From NCBI GenBank assembly GCA_006954405.1, contig LVVQ01000002.1:124001-188000 (forward strand): a DNA stretch of 64,000 nucleotides, written 5' to 3'. The stretch is from Candidatus Methanarcanum hacksteinii (GTDB lineage Archaea > Thermoplasmatota > Thermoplasmata > Methanomassiliicoccales > Methanomethylophilaceae). Shown piece after piece: positions 60,838 to 64,000 of this stretch. A model generated the notes under the pieces. That model ran no database searches and was not told the origin of the DNA. It saw nothing but the letters and a program-made list of their open reading frames with translations. A program made the translations under genes and the position numbers. Within the stretch, counting starts at the first letter, position 1; every line of letters starts with the position of its first letter.

Positions 60838-63800
60838 TCACCTTATTACCAGGAATGTGACGATCTCGAAATCTTCTACACCGCCGAAATCACTCTTCAT
60901 CAGAGTCGTGCCTCCTCTTGAGAACAAACTGGCGACCCCTGCCTCGTTCTTCTTGCCCACTATGTCGCTTATGACTTTCTCCAGCAGCGCGGAATATCTG
61001 CGCATATCGTGTCCGTCATCGGTCTCGATGTTGAACTGCGTTGTCAGATCCTTGTGGACTTCGCAATCGCCGCAGCAGAGCTTCTTGTAGTTATCAAGAA
61101 GCCTTTTGGCATGTATATATGAAAACGTGACCTGGCCGTCATAAGAGATGTGTGCCACGTAATATGGGAACATGGGATTCTGTTCTTTGGTCTGACCTTT
61201 GCCCATCAACTGCTTGAGAACAAAAACCACACCCGGCCCGAGATCGCTTTCCGGCGAAACCGGTACAAGCGCATGAAGTCCCATAGGGGTGCGGTCAAGG
61301 ATCTTCCTGTGGTCCTTGAGATAATACATGAGGTCGGTCTTGAATTCGCTGAACGTCATATCCGTGATGGATATGCCCCCTTTGATATCCTCAAGATCCA
61401 CGACCTCTTCCTGGAGCTTCTGCAACTGTTTCTTACGGTACTCCAGATCGCGCATCTCTTTTCCGGGTTCGATGATGTTCTCCTCTCCGGTGGCCGAGAC
61501 ATCCAAAAGGACCATCTTCCCCCTGACCCTCTGCTGAAGATTGATATACTCATCCAAATCCTTCATCGGCCAAAAATTGACCAATTGTATGGAATCGTTC
61601 TTAGAACCGATACGATCGATCCTTCCGAATCTCTGGATGATACGGACTGGATTCCAATGGATATCATAGTTGATGAGATAATCGCAATCCTGGAGATTCT
61701 GTCCTTCGGATATGCAATCCGTACAGAACATGAGATCCAATTCCCCATTGAATTCGGGAAACACTGTCGCCCTTTCCTTGGAGATCGGAGAGAATAGAGT
61801 GAGTACGGTGTTGAGATCGCTTATCCTGATCAAGTTCTTTTGATCATATGGTATATCGATATTGGATCTGTTCTCGTTGGAACCGGAGACCATGGCCGAA
61901 CACAGACCCTCTTTCTTGAAGAATGGGGCCAGATTGTCGTAGAGATAACTTGCAGTATCGGCAAAGGCTGAAAACACTATAATCTTACGATTGTTTCCGT
62001 TGATGGGATGTGCTATTTTGTCGGATATTATCTTCCCGAGATCGTATAACTTGGAATCCCTGTCCGGAGTGATCTTCTTGGCCTCGACAAGGATATCCTT
62101 CAACTTCTCCTTGTCCAGTTCAAGATCCTGACGCCACCTGTTGCAATCGATATCATTGAGATCGATCCTGACCCTTGATCCGAATGAAAGGGTCTCCATC
62201 TCTGGATCGTCGAAATCGAGATCTTCCAGATCAGACTCGTTGACCTTCGAATCCATCGAAGATTTGGATTGGAATCTATCTATCTTCTCTATCGTTTTGT
62301 CAATCTTATACAGGACTTTCTCGATTGTCAAGGCATATGAATGAACAGAACTCTCCAGACGTTTGAGGATGTTCACCCTCATCAGACGGACAAGATTCTC
62401 CTCACGATTGGATTGCTTCAGAACATTCCTTCCATCGTCTGGATGGATATCATATCTTTCTTCATACTCAGCGATCTTGTCTGGGAATAGATATGACATG
62501 GGACAATACACACCCAGATTCAACCGTCCTAACTGTTTATTCACTTCGCCGATGGAAGGGAATTGACCTAATTTGTCTATCTCAGAATAAACATTAATCG
62601 GAGTACGTCTTTCGGGAAATTTTCCTATCTCATCGAGATCGTAGTACTTTTCAATGTGTTTTCTGGATCTCGCTATAGTGAGTGTATCCAGGAGTTTGAA
62701 GTAGTCCATGGACATCATCTCGACGAATCTGTCGGTAGTACGTTCCCTGTCGGGAAGATTGCTCCACATCGTGTACGATCTCTGAGCATTGGTAATCGTC
62801 ATATTGATATCAGTGATACCGGCGGACTTAAGGGAGTGAGGATCTCCTTCGGTTATAAATTCAATCTGATTACGGATATCAGATAGACGGTTGTTTACCG
62901 GGGTTGCAGAAAGCATGAGGACTTTGGTCTTGACACCTTTGCGGATAATCTCCTGCATAAGACGCTGATAGCGTGTAACGTGTCCCTTGAACGGAGGATT
63001 ATTCCTGAAATTATGACTCTCATCGATGACAACCAGATCGTAATTGCCCCAATTGATGGTAGCAAGATCGATATCTCCACTCTTTCCAGATTCCCTACTC
63101 AAATCGGAATGATTAACCACATCGTAGTTGAAACGGTCATCGGCGAATAGATTCCTCCGGTCATTCTGAGTGTATATAATCCAATTATCACGTAGTTTTT
63201 TTGGACAAAGGACTAGGACACGATCGTTTCTTGACTGATAATATTTAATAACTGCTAAAGCCGTGAATGTCTTTCCAAGACCCACTGAATCAGCCAAAAT
63301 ACACCCGTTGTATTTCTCGATCTTATCGATGATACCCATTACTCCGTCTTTCTGGAATCTGTATAGTTTATTCCAAATGATGGATTCTTTGAAATTCACC
63401 CCACTGCGGATGATATTGTCTTCACTCAACTCATCCAGATAATCATGGAAAATATTGTAGAGTGTAACGTAATAGATGAATTCGGGAGGATTTTCTTTGT
63501 ATAATGTTTCCATATGCTCCAAAACACTATTCTTGACATCGGTCACGGCAGAAGAATCATTCCATATCTGTTCGAATAAATCTAAAAGACCTTTCGTAGC
63601 CTCGCCAGACATACATAGATTGGAATCAATACGATCTGAAGCAGTAACACCCAAACCATCTGTGGTGAAATCAACCGTTCCATTGATAGACAGATCTTCA
63701 ACACCATCATTCTTTACATGAATTATTCTTGGTTGAGCAGCATTCGGAATTTTCAAAGACTTTATTTCAACCTTCTTACGAATCCAATCTGCACATTCTT

Positions 63801-64000
63801 TGGCAATGGCAGATTGTCTCATCTCATTGCGCAGTTTGATTTCATAATCGTTACCAGAAATGCTTTTTTCATGATCTATCTGAAATTCACGTGAAACTAC
63901 ACTATGCTCATTTACAAAAGTAGGTTCAGTAAACAAGAATCTCATCGAGTCAATCTTATTGAGTTCTTTCTTTAATGAAGCGTAAGCATAGATTGTGAAA
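60838..64000 (-). CDS. SNF2-type helicase with degenerate PLD-like N-terminus (partial, runs off window)
   Basis: At least 1050 residues; the frame is still open at the window end, so the start lies outside. The first internal Met (63945) is not taken as start because upstream codons (AYASLKKELNKIDS) fit the family. The N-terminus resembles a PLD domain (residues about 1-130 from that Met: RFLFTEPTFV and SINGTVDFTTDGLGV), but with the HxK sequence changed to IHVK, so nuclease activity is unlikely. The SF2 core has Walker A SVGLGKT, box II DESHNFRN, LSATPVNNR, and motif VI IIQRFGRIDRIGS. Such helicases accompany DUF4391, Mod and Res in many prokaryotes. It heads the minus-strand operon. Confidence 0.88.
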   Translation of the reverse strand, partial: FTIYAYASLKKELNKIDSMRFLFTEPTFVNEHSVVSREFQIDHEKSISGNDYEIKLRNEMRQSAIAKECADWIRKKVEIKSLKIPNAAQPRIIHVKNDGVEDLSINGTVDFTTDGLGVTASDRIDSNLCMSGEATKGLLDLFEQIWNDSSAVTDVKNSVLEHMETLYKENPPEFIYYVTLYNIFHDYLDELSEDNIIRSGVNFKESIIWNKLYRFQKDGVMGIIDKIEKYNGCILADSVGLGKTFTALAVIKYYQSRNDRVLVLCPKKLRDNWIIYTQNDRRNLFADDRFNYDVVNHSDLSRESGKSGDIDLATINWGNYDLVVIDESHNFRNNPPFKGHVTRYQRLMQEIIRKGVKTKVLMLSATPVNNRLSDIRNQIEFITEGDPHSLKSAGITDINMTITNAQRSYTMWSNLPDRERTTDRFVEMMSMDYFKLLDTLTIARSRKHIEKYYDLDEIGKFPERRTPINVYSEIDKLGQFPSIGEVNKQLGRLNLGVYCPMSYLFPDKIAEYEERYDIHPDDGRNVLKQSNREENLVRLMRVNILKRLESSVHSYALTIEKVLYKIDKTIEKIDRFQSKSSMDSKVNESDLEDLDFDDPEMETLSFGSRVRIDLNDIDCNRWRQDLELDKEKLKDILVEAKKITPDRDSKLYDLGKIISDKIAHPINGNNRKIIVFSAFADTASYLYDNLAPFFKKEGLCSAMVSGSNENRSNIDIPYDQKNLIRISDLNTVLTLFSPISKERATVFPEFNGELDLMFCTDCISEGQNLQDCDYLINYDIHWNPVRIIQRFGRIDRIGSKNDSIQLVNFWPMKDLDEYINLQQRVRGKMVLLDVSATGEENIIEPGKEMRDLEYRKKQLQKLQEEVVDLEDIKGGISITDMTFSEFKTDLMYYLKDHRKILDRTPMGLHALVPVSPESDLGPGVVFVLKQLMGKGQTKEQNPMFPYYVAHISYDGQVTFSYIHAKRLLDNYKKLCCGDCEVHKDLTTQFNIETDDGHDMRRYSALLEKVISDIVGKKNEAGVASLFSRGGTTLMKSDFGGVEDFEIVTFLVIR

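Noticed and set aside
1..64000. CRISPR arrays and cas genes
   Set aside because: No regularly spaced direct repeats or Cas-like proteins were seen; the defence content is restriction-type only.
1..64000. Pyrrolysine system (pylT, pylS, in-frame TAG readthrough)
   Set aside because: Expected in the suggested order of archaea, but no pyl genes, methylamine methyltransferases or internal TAG codons joining two halves of a gene were found here; the split mod is a frameshift, not a TAG.
60838..64000. Start of the helicase at Met 63945
   Set aside because: The frame is open upstream to the window edge and the upstream residues fit the helicase family, so the true start lies outside.

Overview
The window reads as the chromosome of a methanogenic archaeon, most likely of the Methanomassiliicoccales (class Thermoplasmata). 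The support is heterodisulfide reductase subunits HdrC and HdrB, a full set of archaeal information-processing genes (SecY, Cbf5, aRF1, eS1, eL37, LSm, archaeal TrpRS and PheRS), archaeal-only enzymes (PurP, DtdA, PdaD), TATA-box/leader-poor promoters, and an intron-bearing tRNA-Met. The order is an inference; no rRNA or other phylogenetic marker of that rank is present. Host genes are of moderate GC and densely packed, with many ATGA-type overlaps.

Layout: 1-2.9 kb is the tail of the ribosomal/secretion cluster (secY, EMC3/DUF106, cmk, cbf5). 2.9-6.7 kb has unknown membrane proteins and a FUSC-type exporter. 6.9-16 kb is translation (trpS, pheS, dtdA, prf1, argS) with pyrH and a GNAT. 16-24.9 kb has purP, an MgtE/SLC41-like transporter divergent from two PhoU/TrkA-C proteins, tRNA-Gln, an AAA/DUF4143 ATPase, a bacterial-type adk and a GlcD-like flavoprotein. 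25-28.5 kb holds a PLD-helicase-DUF3427 protein flanked by what looks like debris of an older copy. 28.5-42.4 kb has an M50 protease, a PAPS-reductase/ferredoxin fusion, pdaD, a PAC2 protein, an M16 peptidase, a HycI-like protease, DUF1538 and Na/Pi transporters, hdrCB and glpK. 42.6-50.2 kb has rps3ae, tRNA-Met, an ArsA-AMMECR1-pyrC-YkgJ operon and the lsm-rpl37e-purF operon.

At 50.57 kb a tRNA-Ala(GGC) marks the edge of an integrated element. A truncated tyrosine-recombinase C-terminus sits directly beside it, followed by a small operon of unrecognised genes and then, from about 52.3 kb to the window end, an AT-rich defence island on the minus strand: a PLD/SNF2-type helicase (running off the window), a DUF4391 protein, a type III DNA methyltransferase (mod) broken by a single-base frameshift in a six-base homopolymer, a type III restriction subunit (res) and a KAP-family P-loop NTPase. 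A convergent AT-rich gene whose N-terminus resembles Ntn hydrolases (proteasome-like) lies at its inner end. This island, with its possible on/off mod switch and the KAP and Ntn-like companions, is the most interesting part of the window. The five minus-strand genes probably form one operon: helicase and methylation/restriction subunits act on DNA, DUF4391 is an unknown partner, and KAP may be a linked second defence function.
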